The notes under the pieces were generated by a model that was not told the origin of the DNA, searched no databases, and was given only the letters and a program-made list of their open reading frames with translations. A DNA stretch of 64,000 nt, taken from the NCBI RefSeq assembly GCF_947855115.1, contig NZ_CANTZW010000001.1, positions 1 to 64,000 on the forward strand, written 5' to 3'. Below, one piece after another: positions 1 through 8,555 of this stretch (position 1 is its first letter; every line of letters starts with the position of its first letter). The position numbers and the translations under genes are program-made. The stretch is from an uncultured Parabacteroides sp. (GTDB lineage: Bacteria; Bacteroidota; Bacteroidia; Bacteroidales; Tannerellaceae).

Positions 1-316
1 TGCCCGCGTTACCCTGGAACATGTTCCTGACCGCGGCGGCATCGAAATCCTTTTTCCTTTCCATGAGGGAATTGAAGGCCGAGTGTACGGCAAGCAGCAG
101 TCTCTCCATCTTTTCATTGGTCTCCACCGCTTCCCGGCTCTTGCCGTTCAGCCGGCTCTCACACACATTCCATAACTCGGGGGTACAGGAGAGCTTGCAG
201 CCGAACTGTACCATCGTGCGGTTGAGGGTGATCCGTCCCATGATCGGGGCCTTGCCGGTCTTGTCCGGATCGCTCTTTTTCAAGTAGAGCAGCACCTTGA
301 ATTTTTCCACTTTCAT
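1..316 (-). CDS. Tyrosine site-specific recombinase, N-terminal part (cut by window edge)
   Basis: About 105 residues are visible from the ATG at 316 to the window edge; the catalytic domain lies outside. The visible part reads as the Arm-DNA-binding (SAM-like) N-terminus of Bacteroidetes transposon integrases: the KVLLYLKKSDPDKTGKAPI opening, a GRITLNRT strand, a CTPELW strand and a helix starting NEKMERLLLA. Such proteins catalyse strand exchange for conjugative or mobilizable transposons and phages. The reading frame is intact to the edge. Its position next to decayed genes fits the edge of a mobile element. The family call rests on the N-terminal pattern only, because the R-H-R-Y catalytic residues cannot be checked here. 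Confidence 0.75.
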   Translation of the reverse strand, partial: MKVEKFKVLLYLKKSDPDKTGKAPIMGRITLNRTMVQFGCKLSCTPELWNVCESRLNGKSREAVETNEKMERLLLAVHSAFNSLMERKKDFDAAAVRNMFQGNAG

Positions 317-821
317 AAACGCTCTTTTTTAGGTTGTAAAAATACTACTTTGAAAAGCGTCCTTTGGTATGCAAAACATTGATAAACAGTGAATACAAAT
401 CCACTTTGTTCCTATTGGTAAAAATTCGGTTACCTGTCGTCGTTTCCAAAACAGGTGGCTAACAGTCTGGTAACTGAAACGTCGCAATATTTTGTTTTCT
501 TTTACAGGTCAGCCTATTATGCAATTCTCGCAAAATACTTAATTATAAACGTTTTATGTTTAATTATCGCCGCTCTGTTTTTACTGCATTTCTAAATATT
601 ACTTATGTGGCATGGAATACATTCGCAACCACAATGATATCTTGATTTATACTGTTGATTATTATAGTCTTACAAAACACAAAATCAAAATAAGGAACGG
701 ATTTGAAATGAGCGAACTACTTTGTTCCGCAGTTTTTTTCTATTGTTTCAAATAACTCTTTTGTAAAAATAGAGAAAATATTTTCCAATACATCTATGAA
801 TGTTTTTGTTATATTTTCATT
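317..821. other. Intergenic, AT-rich; no gene seen
   Basis: About 500 bp between the recombinase start and a decayed TetR gene. No open frame of useful length, tRNA fold or strong hairpin was recognised. It should contain the leftward promoter of the recombinase, but no perfect TAnnTTTG box was found on that strand. Confidence 0.5.
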
Positions 822-1123
822 ATGAAGCAACAAGAAAAATCAGAAGCTACTCGTCAATTAATAATTGATACTGCATATGATCAGTTTTATACAAATGGAT
901 TACAGCGAACAAGTATGATTCAATTACCTCTAAAATCGACTTATCTCGTGGTACTTTTTATCTTCATTTCCCATTTTAATTTTGTGCAACACGTTTTCTG
1001 AACGATTAAATTTATTCATGAAAAAAGAAAAAGAACCAGGTTACCCATTAAATAAATTCATTACAGAATTAGGGAATGCTAAGCAATATAGTTTTGCATT
1101 GATGCCAAATACAATCAAGGGAT
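822..1123 (+). pseudogene. Decayed TetR-family transcriptional regulator
   Basis: From the ATG at 822 the frame reads as a TetR DNA-binding domain (ATRQLIIDTAYDQFYTNG, then QRTSM). The frame then shifts by one base: the HTH continues in another frame as SKIDLSRGTFYLHFP, the hallmark recognition-helix region of TetR proteins, and stops after HFPF. A third piece at about 1018-1123 (KEPGYPLNKFITELGNAKQ) resembles the start of the TetR ligand-binding half. At least one frameshift, one stop and probable deletions make this a pseudogene. No intact target gene lies next to it, so what it once controlled is unknown. Confidence 0.7.
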
Positions 1124-1417
1124 ACCTACGGGTTCTTTCCCGTTTCCTCGAACCGGGCCATCAACACCTGTCTCAAATTGAATGACAAGACGGCATATTT
1201 CAATTTCCGACAGGATCAATTCGGGAAAGACCTCGGACAAATGGTATTGTTCCATTTCTTTGGCGGTTACCGCTTCCTTTACATTATGGATTATGTTATT
1301 CAGGGCTTCGACACCCAGCATCTCAAGCAGGTTGTTCGTTTCAACCGTCCCATACCGTTGTTTTGCCAACTGTGAAGGTTCGTTTTGAATGGCCGACAGT
1401 GAACTTAAAAGGAACAC
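1115..1417 (-). CDS. Small hypothetical ORF or gene fragment
   Basis: A 100-codon frame beginning with GTG and ending inside the TetR remnant. I do not recognise it. It is rich in charged and helical residues (VETNNLLEMLGVEALNNI, then EAVTAKEMEQYHLSEV) and looks more protein-like than random, so it may be a piece of a larger mobile-element gene left at this edge. There is no clear ribosome-binding site or promoter. It could equally be spurious. Confidence 0.25.
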   Translation of the reverse strand: MFLLSSLSAIQNEPSQLAKQRYGTVETNNLLEMLGVEALNNIIHNVKEAVTAKEMEQYHLSEVFPELILSEIEICRLVIQFETGVDGPVRGNGKEPVGIP

Positions 1418-1544
1418 CCTCGAAATCTTGAATTTTATCTTTATAACTATTTTTAGCGCTTTCTATGAAGAAAAAGTATTGTTTTTCTTTCAATTTTAGT
1501 GTAATTTATAAATATAAAAATTAGGGAATTAATCAAATTCGCTT

Positions 1545-1552
1545 TAAATTTG
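1545..1552 (+). promoter_or_regulatory. Candidate -7 box TAAATTTG
   Basis: Exact match to the Bacteroidetes -7 consensus TAnnTTTG, 27 bases before the ATG at 1579. No good -33 TTG was seen at the expected distance, so support is moderate. It could serve the small ORF at 1579 and the lipoprotein at 1816 together. Confidence 0.45.
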
Positions 1553-1578
1553 TGTCAGCAAACTGAAAAAACTATATA

Positions 1579-1797
1579 ATGGACAACCGTTTTACCTACA
1601 AACCGGCAATCACCGTTGAGACTTCGAGGGAAAAGAACGGTGGGAGATTTACCAAAATCTCCGGTTACGGTAGTCATGTCCCGTCTTCCCGCATTGTAGA
1701 AAACAATATGCGTGAAATGAAAACGATCCGAAAAAACATACAGTTGTGGATGCTTGCCCTTCTGTCACCGCCGCCGATGGTACAAGAACAACCCTAA
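1579..1797 (+). CDS. Hypothetical small protein (72 aa)
   Basis: Not recognised. A 72-codon frame starting at an ATG 27 bases after a TAAATTTG box, ending 18 bases before the lipoprotein gene, so the two could form a small operon. The N-terminal half is polar (TVETSREKNGGRFTKISG); the C-terminal half is basic, then proline-rich. There is no signal peptide and no cysteine motif. It may be the truncated front of a longer gene. The main reason to keep it is the promoter and its tight spacing. Confidence 0.4.
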   Translation: MDNRFTYKPAITVETSREKNGGRFTKISGYGSHVPSSRIVENNMREMKTIRKNIQLWMLALLSPPPMVQEQP

Positions 1798-1815
1798 AAT
1801 TAAATTATAAAAAAG

Positions 1816-2676
1816 ATGAGAAAGAATTGTTTAAAACTGAAGAACATCATTTTGGCAGCATGCTGCCTTACGACAATGACCGCCTTTACGGGCTGTGACG
1901 ACAACAAAGACAAGGACAGCGAAACAGGCATCCTAAAACCTATTGCCGAGCACATCACCGGCAAGTGGAACATCGAAACCAGTTTCCTGAAACAAGACGG
2001 CAAGTGGGTGGAAGACCCCATGCCCGAAGGCCAGGGGCAGACCTACACCATCCGCACGGACGGTACCGTGATGAGCACAATCACGGCAGCCGACGGCTAC
2101 ACCACGCTCAACGCGGGCGAGTGGAAGACCGACGAAGAGGCCAATACGCTGACGCTTGCCACAATGACCGTCAACATATACAGCTTGAATGCCACCTCGT
2201 TCGAGATGGGCGAATACGGAAAGCTCACTGACACGGAGACGGGTGAAGAGGTAGAGGGAGATTTCAAGTGGAGACTCACCCGCATGGACGAAACGGTGAA
2301 GACCCCTGCCGAAAAGCTGGTAGGCAAGTGGATATTCAAAACCACTTACCAGAAGAAAGACGGAGAGTGGAAAGAATACAACCAGTATGAACCCGACGAG
2401 GCTTGGGTGGAATACCGTGAAGATGGCACCGGAACGAACTACTACAAGGCAGGCGACAAAGAATATGAGAGCGGCGGTAGATGGAGCATAAACAACACGA
2501 CCTGCGAGGTGCGCACCACGAGCGAGGACGGCCAGACAATAAATACCACTCCCGCCATCACCTTCGAGGACGACAATACCTATTCGTTCATCTACCCCGA
2601 ATGCTACGACCCCGCGACCGGGCAGATTGTGGCGAAAGGCGAGTTCAAGGACGTATATGTACGCTCGCAACAATAA
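1816..2676 (+). CDS. Lipocalin-like two-repeat lipoprotein
   Basis: A 286-residue secreted lipoprotein. The first 27 residues form a signal peptide with a lipobox ending in cysteine 27 (TAFTGC), followed by an Asp/Lys-rich linker typical of Bacteroidetes surface lipoproteins. Two similar domains follow: residues about 45-150 (HITGKWNIETSFLKQDGKW) and 165-286 (LVGKWIFKTTYQKKDGEWK). Both start with the GKW motif of lipocalin-like beta-barrel proteins common in Bacteroides. Substrate is unknown. Just downstream, at about 2710-2818, an open stretch contains LYGTWSV, possibly a worn third repeat. Role beyond a small-molecule-binding surface protein is not inferable. Confidence 0.75.
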   Translation: MRKNCLKLKNIILAACCLTTMTAFTGCDDNKDKDSETGILKPIAEHITGKWNIETSFLKQDGKWVEDPMPEGQGQTYTIRTDGTVMSTITAADGYTTLNAGEWKTDEEANTLTLATMTVNIYSLNATSFEMGEYGKLTDTETGEEVEGDFKWRLTRMDETVKTPAEKLVGKWIFKTTYQKKDGEWKEYNQYEPDEAWVEYREDGTGTNYYKAGDKEYESGGRWSINNTTCEVRTTSEDGQTINTTPAITFEDDNTYSFIYPECYDPATGQIVAKGEFKDVYVRSQQ

Positions 2677-2929
2677 GGGATAAAACACCCGAAGCCACCC
2701 CGTGCATCAGGCGTAAAGCACGGAGAAGACGATTACCTCTACGGGACATGGAGCGTGGCTGGACAGGCCGGAAACACCACGCTCCATGAAGCAGAAAAGA
2801 TATCACAGAAAAGATGATATTCACCAGTGATCAGACTACGGAAAAATAACCAGAGATAGATTCCCTTTTTATAGTAATAAATCACTGATCGTGAACACAT
2901 ACATCCTAATTCGTGACAAAACTATATAC
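2677..2929. other. Intergenic with possible eroded lipocalin-like repeat
   Basis: Between the lipoprotein stop and the MarR-GNAT promoter. One forward frame from about 2710 to the TGA at 2818 encodes a stretch with YLYGTWSVAGQAG, similar to the GKW start of the two upstream repeats, without its own start or signal. It may be a remnant duplicate; the evidence is thin. Confidence 0.3.
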
Positions 2930-2970
2930 ATCAACTTAGTTGACTTTATCAACTAAGTTGATTATCTTTG
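2930..2970 (+). promoter_or_regulatory. Promoter with double palindromic operator for the first MarR-GNAT gene
   Basis: Two 14-base arms (ATCAACTTAGTTGA at 2930-2943 and TCAACTAAGTTGAT at 2949-2962) form a perfect inverted repeat with a 5-base spacer; each arm is itself a near palindrome. The left arm contains a -33 TTGAC (2940-2944), and the right arm abuts the -7 box TATCTTTG (2963-2970) with an 18-base spacer. The ATG follows 5 bases later, implying a nearly leaderless mRNA. MarR proteins typically repress themselves from such palindromes, so autoregulation is likely. Confidence 0.75.
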
Positions 2971-2974
2971 CGCC

Positions 2975-3925
2975 ATGAAACAAGAAGATATTAATAGCAT
3001 AAGAGCCTTTAATAGGTATTATACAAAGTTATTAGGCGTACTCAACAAGTATTATTTAGGAAGTGAATTTGGACTTCCCGAGATTCGCGTCATTCAAGAT
3101 ATCTATTTGCATCCGGACAGAAGCTCTAAAGATATATCCGGCGAGTTAAACATGGATAAAGGCTTGCTCTCCCGCCTATTAAAGCAACTGGAACAAAAAG
3201 GGTATATATATCGAAAAGGAACAGAAAGAGATAATCGCATGGGGTTGATAAATCTTACAGAAAAAGGATGTGAAATTTATCATCATTTAGATGCTACAGC
3301 TAACCAGTCTGTAGAAGAAATCTTCGCGCACCTGAATAATGCCCAGCTACAAGACCTCATAAACAGTATGGACTCTATCTATAATATAATGAATGAAATA
3401 GAAACAAATATTGCCCCTAAGAATGTTGAGCCAATTATTATACGTTCCATAGAGGAAGAAGATAATATTCCGATTGCCCGTATACTTCGTGCCTCGGTCG
3501 AAGAACATGGCGCTCCTAAGATAGGTACTTTTTATGATGATCCGCATACAGATATGATGTTCCAGACCTTTGATATAAAAAACGCGGAGTATTGGGTAGT
3601 TGAATGTAGTGGTGAAATATTGGGCGGTGGTGGTTTCTATCCAACTAAAGGTCTGCCCAAAGGGTATGCCGAATTGTCAAAATTCCATTTTAGACCGGAG
3701 CTCAGAGGAAAGGGTATTGGAAAACGTTTACTCCGACTAATAGAACAACGGGCAATAAAGGCCGGGTATACACATATGTACATTGTTTCTTACCATCAGT
3801 TTGGAAATGCCGTTGCTATGTATGAAAAATATGGATATGAACATATAAACAGGTCATTAGACGAGTCTGGACTGTATCAAGACGCGCCTTTTCATATGGT
3901 GAAGAAGTTGCTGAAAAAAGTGTGA
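2975..3925 (+). CDS. MarR-type regulator fused to a GNAT acetyltransferase (paralogue 1)
   Basis: A 316-residue two-domain protein. Residues 1-145 form a MarR winged helix-turn-helix (helices around SSKDISGELNMDKGLLSRLLKQL, then the wing GTERDNRMGLINLTEKG). Residues about 160-316 form a GNAT domain with the acetyl-CoA pyrophosphate loop RGKGIGKRL and the C-terminal MYEKYGYEHI segment. GNAT enzymes move acetyl from acetyl-CoA to an amine; the substrate is unknown. The start is fixed by the promoter, which lies only 5 bases upstream. The next gene has the same architecture but is clearly diverged, so this is an old tandem pair. Regulation is probably by its own MarR domain at the overlapping palindromes. 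Confidence 0.85.
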   Translation: MKQEDINSIRAFNRYYTKLLGVLNKYYLGSEFGLPEIRVIQDIYLHPDRSSKDISGELNMDKGLLSRLLKQLEQKGYIYRKGTERDNRMGLINLTEKGCEIYHHLDATANQSVEEIFAHLNNAQLQDLINSMDSIYNIMNEIETNIAPKNVEPIIIRSIEEEDNIPIARILRASVEEHGAPKIGTFYDDPHTDMMFQTFDIKNAEYWVVECSGEILGGGGFYPTKGLPKGYAELSKFHFRPELRGKGIGKRLLRLIEQRAIKAGYTHMYIVSYHQFGNAVAMYEKYGYEHINRSLDESGLYQDAPFHMVKKLLKKV

Positions 3926-3997
3926 TCGTGATTTTTCAGGAATCACATAGTTATCAACTGATTAATATTTACTAGAACGATTAAAGCGCTAAGACTA

Positions 3998-4043
3998 TTT
4001 GCGGATATGGGAAAAGCTCCCTATATTTGCGTAATCAATTACG
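3998..4043 (+). promoter_or_regulatory. Promoter with palindromic operator for the second MarR-GNAT gene
   Basis: A TTTG -33 element at 3998-4001 and a -7 box TATATTTG at 4022-4029 have a usual spacing. A palindrome CGTAAT-CA-ATTACG follows immediately (4030-4043), covering the expected transcription start. It differs in sequence from the palindrome of the preceding paralogue, suggesting the two regulators have separate operators. Confidence 0.7.
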
Positions 4044-4070
4044 TATTCACTTAAATAAAATCGAAAGAAT

Positions 4071-5027
4071 ATGGATTTTTTCAATCAAACAGGTAAAATG
4101 GCAATTGGCAGCAGGCTACGAATGTTAACCGATAAAATAACTAACGATGCCGAACTTATTCACAAAATGTATGGAATAGATATTCGCGCGAAATGGTTTC
4201 CAGTCTTTTTCGTATTAGCACATGGTGAAGCCAAAACAATTACTACCATCGCAAAAGAAATAGGGCATTCACACCCTTCGGTCAGCAACATCGTAAAAGA
4301 AATGGTTGCGAGAGGGATTGTAAAGGAGACAAAAGATAAGTCCGACGGAAGAAGAAACTTGATAATGCTATCTCCCAAAGGGAAAAAAATGTCTGAGATT
4401 CTCATAGAGGAATGCTCCGATATGACCGTCACCATAGAAAACATCTCATCCGAAACGCATAATGATTTATGGCAAGCCATTGAAGAATGGGAATGTTTAT
4501 TATCCAGTAAATCATTGCTGGAACGTGTAAAAGAGGTAAAAAAGCAAAGAGAAAGCAAGGACATTAAAATAGTACTTTATGAACCTTGCTATCAAGAAGT
4601 TTTCAAATCGCTCAATGAAGAATGGATAAGCAAATACTTCAAAATGGAAGATACCGATTACGCGGCAGTCAATAATCCCCAAGAGCTTATTTTAGATAAA
4701 GGAGGAGAAATTTTTGTAGCACTTTACAAAAACGAACCCGTCGGTGTCTGCGCCCTGCTTAAAATGAATGATGAACATTATGATTATGAATTATCCAAAC
4801 TTGCCGTTAGCCCTAAAGTACAAGGGAAAGGTATCGGGCAACTTTTAGGGCAAGCTGCCATAAATAAAGCGAAAGAATTAGGGGGGAAAAATCTGTACTT
4901 AGAAAGCAACACGGTTCTAAAACCGGCAATTCATATATATGAGAAATTAGGTTTTAAAAGAGTTTTCGGGCATAACACATCCTATCAGAGATGTAATATT
5001 CAAATGGAATTGGCAATAAACGAATGA
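4071..5027 (+). CDS. MarR-type regulator fused to a GNAT acetyltransferase (paralogue 2)
   Basis: 318 residues in the same order as its neighbour: a MarR winged helix (residues about 15-150, recognition region KEIGHSHPSVSNIVKEM, wing DKSDGRRNLIMLSPKG) followed by a GNAT domain (about 165-318) with the acetyl-CoA loop VQGKGIGQLL and the IYEKLGF motif. The gene has its own promoter and palindrome, so it is not simply read through from the first copy. The acetyl acceptor is unknown. The family is known as bifunctional HTH/GNAT proteins; whether regulation depends on acetyl-CoA or on the GNAT substrate cannot be read from sequence. Confidence 0.85.
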   Translation: MDFFNQTGKMAIGSRLRMLTDKITNDAELIHKMYGIDIRAKWFPVFFVLAHGEAKTITTIAKEIGHSHPSVSNIVKEMVARGIVKETKDKSDGRRNLIMLSPKGKKMSEILIEECSDMTVTIENISSETHNDLWQAIEEWECLLSSKSLLERVKEVKKQRESKDIKIVLYEPCYQEVFKSLNEEWISKYFKMEDTDYAAVNNPQELILDKGGEIFVALYKNEPVGVCALLKMNDEHYDYELSKLAVSPKVQGKGIGQLLGQAAINKAKELGGKNLYLESNTVLKPAIHIYEKLGFKRVFGHNTSYQRCNIQMELAINE

Positions 5028-5043
5028 TAGCGATATATCGTGA

Positions 5044-5079
5044 TGTTCACAAGGATGGAAACAGCCATCCCTGTGAACA
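5044..5079. terminator. Hairpin between convergent genes, likely bidirectional terminator
   Basis: A 15-base stem with one mismatch (TGTTCACAAGGATGG / CCATCCCTGTGAACA) and a 6-base loop, sitting between the rightward MarR-GNAT gene and the leftward OmpA-family gene at the end of the capsule operon. There is no long T run on either side, so termination efficiency is uncertain. Confidence 0.55.
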
Positions 5080-5125
5080 GACGATCATCGACGAAACCGA
5101 TTCTGCCGCACGTCGATTACAAATA

Positions 5126-6976
5126 TCATTTCATCATATAGTGGATTCGCACTTTCACGCAACGGTTCAATTTAGCGTTCAGCCCTCGCGTACTCTTGTC
5201 TGTAACGGTGCGGATAGGCCCATTCAAGCTGTTGACCATGAATATCTGGGAGGCTACATCATTTAGGCGTTCATTTTCCTTCAGCCAAGAGATAACCGTG
5301 TTCGCACGGTTTTGAGACAAGGCCGTGTTGCGTTCTATACCCACATTCTCGGCATCCGCTCCCGTAAAGTTATCCTGGCTGGTAGCCAGCCCTTCTGCCT
5401 GGATCAAGGTGATGACTCCTTCGTCCAATACCCGCTTGATAAATTTCACGGTATTCTCGTCCGTGAATCGTGAGATATAACCCTCGTCGGATTTCATGGC
5501 GGCATATACATCAGCAAAACTTACCAGCTTGTCTCCGCTATCCACATCCATATTCTTGCGAATGATTTCCAAGCCACGATGGGCGTTCAACCCGAATGAC
5601 GCGGTTTCCATGTAGTTGTCGTTACTTATTAGTTGCTGCTTCAAGGTCTCATTGTCGATGCGGTACCGCCAAGTGTGAAGCCCGTCGAAGATAGGAGCAT
5701 AATAGAATCCCGCCTTCTCACGGAACGCGGTCATCTTCTCTCCGTCCAAACTGAGGGACAGGGGGACATCGGACATTTCATATCCTCGCGGTACATAATC
5801 TATCTCGAAATCCCGGTTGGCTTCCTCCGTCGGGATATCCTTGATGGCAAGACCGTTCAGCGAGGCTCCTTTCAAGATCTTATCGGCCACCTCTCCGTTA
5901 TTGACATATTGCTTTTGGGTGAAGATACCACCGGCCAGATAATCCAGCGCATTGACAGTCGCACCCTGAACTTGCGGCGCATCGTTTCTTCCGGAATAGT
6001 TGTTGGGATAGAACACATAGAATGTGACAGTTCCGTATTGTACCGGTTTCTCCTTTACTTTCACGACCATGATCTTGCGTTCACGATAATCCCGCTGGTA
6101 GAATTGGGTAGTAGAGCGTCCCCAGCCGTTGGAACGCTGTTTGTCCAGGTAGAAGGTGAAGCCGATGTCTATGCCCAAGTTGCAGTCCCATTTGAAAGCG
6201 GCATGGTCGGCCTGTCCGTATTCCAGATCGAAGTTGGTCTGGTAGAAAATGCCACGAGCCTTTATGTCCAGCGAGAAACGTTTCTTGCGGTTGAAGAAAC
6301 GGCTGTATTGCAGCTCCATATGTCCGCTCCATTCGTTATCCGAACCATGACTGTGTTCATATCCCATATGGTGTACTCCCCCGATTCCCAAATTGAGCAT
6401 GAACTGGTTCATGCGCTTAGGGCTGTCGTAGCCCTCATACCCCAGGAACAAACGCGAAAGGTTCAGTATGGCGCTCCCGCTTATGTCCCACCATCCTGTC
6501 TTCATCTTGCGGTAAGGAGTACCATCTGCCGTGTACAGCAAATCCCCATAGCCATAGTGCCCGTTCTCATAAGCCGTGTATCCGCGTGAATTCGAACGGA
6601 TAAATTCCATTTTCAGACCGATACCGGGAGTAAACCATTTACCCACACCAATACCCCAATCAGGAGAAAGAGTCCCTTTGAATTTGCCCCAATTGGAATA
6701 ATCTCCCCTGAAGGAGTGTACTCCACCAGTAGCAAAAACAAACCAGTTCTTGCCGAATCTATTCGTCACCACACGCAAGGGATCCAAGATGGAATCCTTG
6801 TATACATTCAACTCTGTAGGAGCCACATAATCGGTGGTGTCACGAAAAACTTCCCTGTAATCCTTGTACTTGTCTTCCTGCGCGAAAACGGATGAACCGC
6901 AAGTTGCCATAATCCCGACAACAAGAAAGGCGACAGTTCTGCGTACCAAGTTAGTTAGTTTCATTTCCATACTCAT
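5126..6976 (-). CDS. OmpA-family outer membrane protein at the end of the capsule operon
   Basis: 616 residues. A signal peptide occupies about residues 1-33 (hydrophobic run, then SSVFAQ). The middle is rich in alternating aromatic beta strands (FRGDYSNWGKFKG, GIGLKMEFIRSN), consistent with an outer-membrane barrel of about 250 residues. The C-terminal 120 residues look like an OmpA-type peptidoglycan-binding domain (NRANTVISWLKEN, KLNRCVKVRIHY), though weakly conserved. It starts 19 bases after the dehydratase gene with no promoter between, so it is probably co-transcribed. Its barrel could help anchor or export the polysaccharide, but that is inference. Alternative starts exist at codons 3 and 5. 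Confidence 0.7.
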   Translation of the reverse strand: MSMEMKLTNLVRRTVAFLVVGIMATCGSSVFAQEDKYKDYREVFRDTTDYVAPTELNVYKDSILDPLRVVTNRFGKNWFVFATGGVHSFRGDYSNWGKFKGTLSPDWGIGVGKWFTPGIGLKMEFIRSNSRGYTAYENGHYGYGDLLYTADGTPYRKMKTGWWDISGSAILNLSRLFLGYEGYDSPKRMNQFMLNLGIGGVHHMGYEHSHGSDNEWSGHMELQYSRFFNRKKRFSLDIKARGIFYQTNFDLEYGQADHAAFKWDCNLGIDIGFTFYLDKQRSNGWGRSTTQFYQRDYRERKIMVVKVKEKPVQYGTVTFYVFYPNNYSGRNDAPQVQGATVNALDYLAGGIFTQKQYVNNGEVADKILKGASLNGLAIKDIPTEEANRDFEIDYVPRGYEMSDVPLSLSLDGEKMTAFREKAGFYYAPIFDGLHTWRYRIDNETLKQQLISNDNYMETASFGLNAHRGLEIIRKNMDVDSGDKLVSFADVYAAMKSDEGYISRFTDENTVKFIKRVLDEGVITLIQAEGLATSQDNFTGADAENVGIERNTALSQNRANTVISWLKENERLNDVASQIFMVNSLNGPIRTVTDKSTRGLNAKLNRCVKVRIHYMMK

Positions 6977-6995
6977 ATTTTTACTGTTTATATTA

Positions 6996-8555
6996 TCAAA
7001 ATGTATTGTTGTTATATTCCGGGACGATTTGTCTCATCCGCAAGAGGATTTTCTCCGAATCGTATGTACGGGCTGTTTCAATCAACTTATCGATCTGCTC
7101 GCTTATCACTTTAAAATCATACTCCTGCGCTTTGGCGACCTTTATCCTGCAATAAGATACGGTCTGACTTTCCTCTTCCTTTTTCAATAAATCCTCGTGG
7201 AGTTTCTCACCAGGACGAAGCCCCGTATATTCAATCCGGATATTTCTCCTCCCGCTCAATTCGATCATTCTTTTAGCAAGGTCGGCAATGCGTACCGGGT
7301 TACCCATGTCAAATACAAAGATTTCTCCCCCATGTCCCGAAACACAGGCCTCCAGTACCAGTTGGCAAGCTTCGGGTATCAGCATGAAATAACGTACCAT
7401 ATCCGGGTGTGTTACCGTCACCGGACCTCCGCGACGTATTTGTTCACGAAAGATGGAGATGACCGAGCCGTTTGAGCCGAGCACATTGCCGAAGCGGGTC
7501 GTGATGAATTTGCATCCGCTATTTTCTTTCCCGGATTTGGACAGACTCTGGCAATATATCTCGCAAATACGCTTGGAACATCCCATCACCGAGGTCGGGT
7601 TTACCGCTTTATCCGTACTGACCATGATAAATTTATCCACATCATACTTCACGGCCAATAATGCAAGCTTCCGCGTCCCGTCCACATTGTTGAGTATGCT
7701 CTCCACCGGATTATCTTCCAGCATAGGCACATGCTTATAAGCCGCGGCATGAAAAACGATTTCCGGACGATAAGTCCTAAAAAGATGTTCCATGCGGTGG
7801 CTGTGGCATATATCGGTCACTATGGTATGGCATTTGATGCCGGGATAGATGCGGCTCATGTACATCCGCATCTCATGCATGGAGGTCTCCGCTTGGTCTA
7901 TCAAGACAAGTTCCCCTACGTCGCAAGCCGCAAGCTCCAGACTCAACTTACTCCCGATACTACCGGCAGCTCCCGTCACCAGAATACGTTTGCCGCATAG
8001 TTTTTCCTTGATGGGAACCATGTCCGTATGAATAGGGTCGCGGGGCAGTAAGTCTTTCATCTCCAAATTCAGCAACACATCATTGCTCCAGCCGTATACA
8101 CCACCGGCATGACGCTTAAGATAGAGACCGTAAAATACTTGTGCCGTAATACGAAGGCCACACATACCTACGATGGAAAGAAGTACTTGAAGGAACAAAT
8201 CCTGAAACCGGAACGCAGAAAACCGGAAACCTACCGGAAAAAACGACCACAACAGCAGGATAAACGCCATACCAACCAATAATGCCAATACAGAGCGGAG
8301 CAAGTCCGGGAATGAGGATTTCCGTATGATACCACTGTACGTGTGGAAAACACGGAATCCTATCAGGAAACAGAATTGGCAGGCAAACAGTGTGCAAAGC
8401 AGCCTTTCCCAGTTCAACATACAGTCTGAAAGCCCGTGATTAACGGCGTATGCGACAATCCCTGAAACGAATACGATACAGCAGTCGGTCAGTAACACAT
8501 ACCAATAAGGTAGGGCTTCCCGCGACAGATACCAGCTAATTACTTTCTGATACAT
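6996..8555 (-). CDS. Membrane nucleotide-sugar 4,6-dehydratase (PglF/WbpM/CapD family)
   Basis: 519 residues. Four hydrophobic segments lie in the first 145 residues, followed by an extended SDR domain: NAD-binding GAAGSIG near residues 195-201, HAAAYKHVPMLEDNP, and the family signature TDKAVNPTSVMG-SKR. These enzymes convert UDP-GlcNAc to the 4-keto-6-deoxy sugar. The region between the membrane part and the SDR fold is shorter than in roughly 600-residue relatives, so the linking CoA-binding-like domain seems reduced. The gene overlaps the aminotransferase by 16 bases, and together with the priming transferase and GNAT it forms a coherent sugar-synthesis cassette. The exact sugar stereochemistry cannot be told from sequence. 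Confidence 0.85.
   Translation of the reverse strand: MYQKVISWYLSREALPYWYVLLTDCCIVFVSGIVAYAVNHGLSDCMLNWERLLCTLFACQFCFLIGFRVFHTYSGIIRKSSFPDLLRSVLALLVGMAFILLLWSFFPVGFRFSAFRFQDLFLQVLLSIVGMCGLRITAQVFYGLYLKRHAGGVYGWSNDVLLNLEMKDLLPRDPIHTDMVPIKEKLCGKRILVTGAAGSIGSKLSLELAACDVGELVLIDQAETSMHEMRMYMSRIYPGIKCHTIVTDICHSHRMEHLFRTYRPEIVFHAAAYKHVPMLEDNPVESILNNVDGTRKLALLAVKYDVDKFIMVSTDKAVNPTSVMGCSKRICEIYCQSLSKSGKENSGCKFITTRFGNVLGSNGSVISIFREQIRRGGPVTVTHPDMVRYFMLIPEACQLVLEACVSGHGGEIFVFDMGNPVRIADLAKRMIELSGRRNIRIEYTGLRPGEKLHEDLLKKEEESQTVSYCRIKVAKAQEYDFKVISEQIDKLIETARTYDSEKILLRMRQIVPEYNNNTF

Noticed and set aside
1933..2688. Antisense frame of 251 codons over the lipoprotein gene
   Set aside because: The plus strand has a signal peptide, lipobox and two domain repeats; the antisense frame has none.
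5024..5266. Rightward 80-codon frame after the second MarR-GNAT gene
   Set aside because: It runs through the hairpin and into the OmpA gene on the other strand, with no homology.
5633..6589. Long rightward frame inside the OmpA-family gene
   Set aside because: The leftward frame has signal peptide, barrel and OmpA-like end; the other strand is a shadow.
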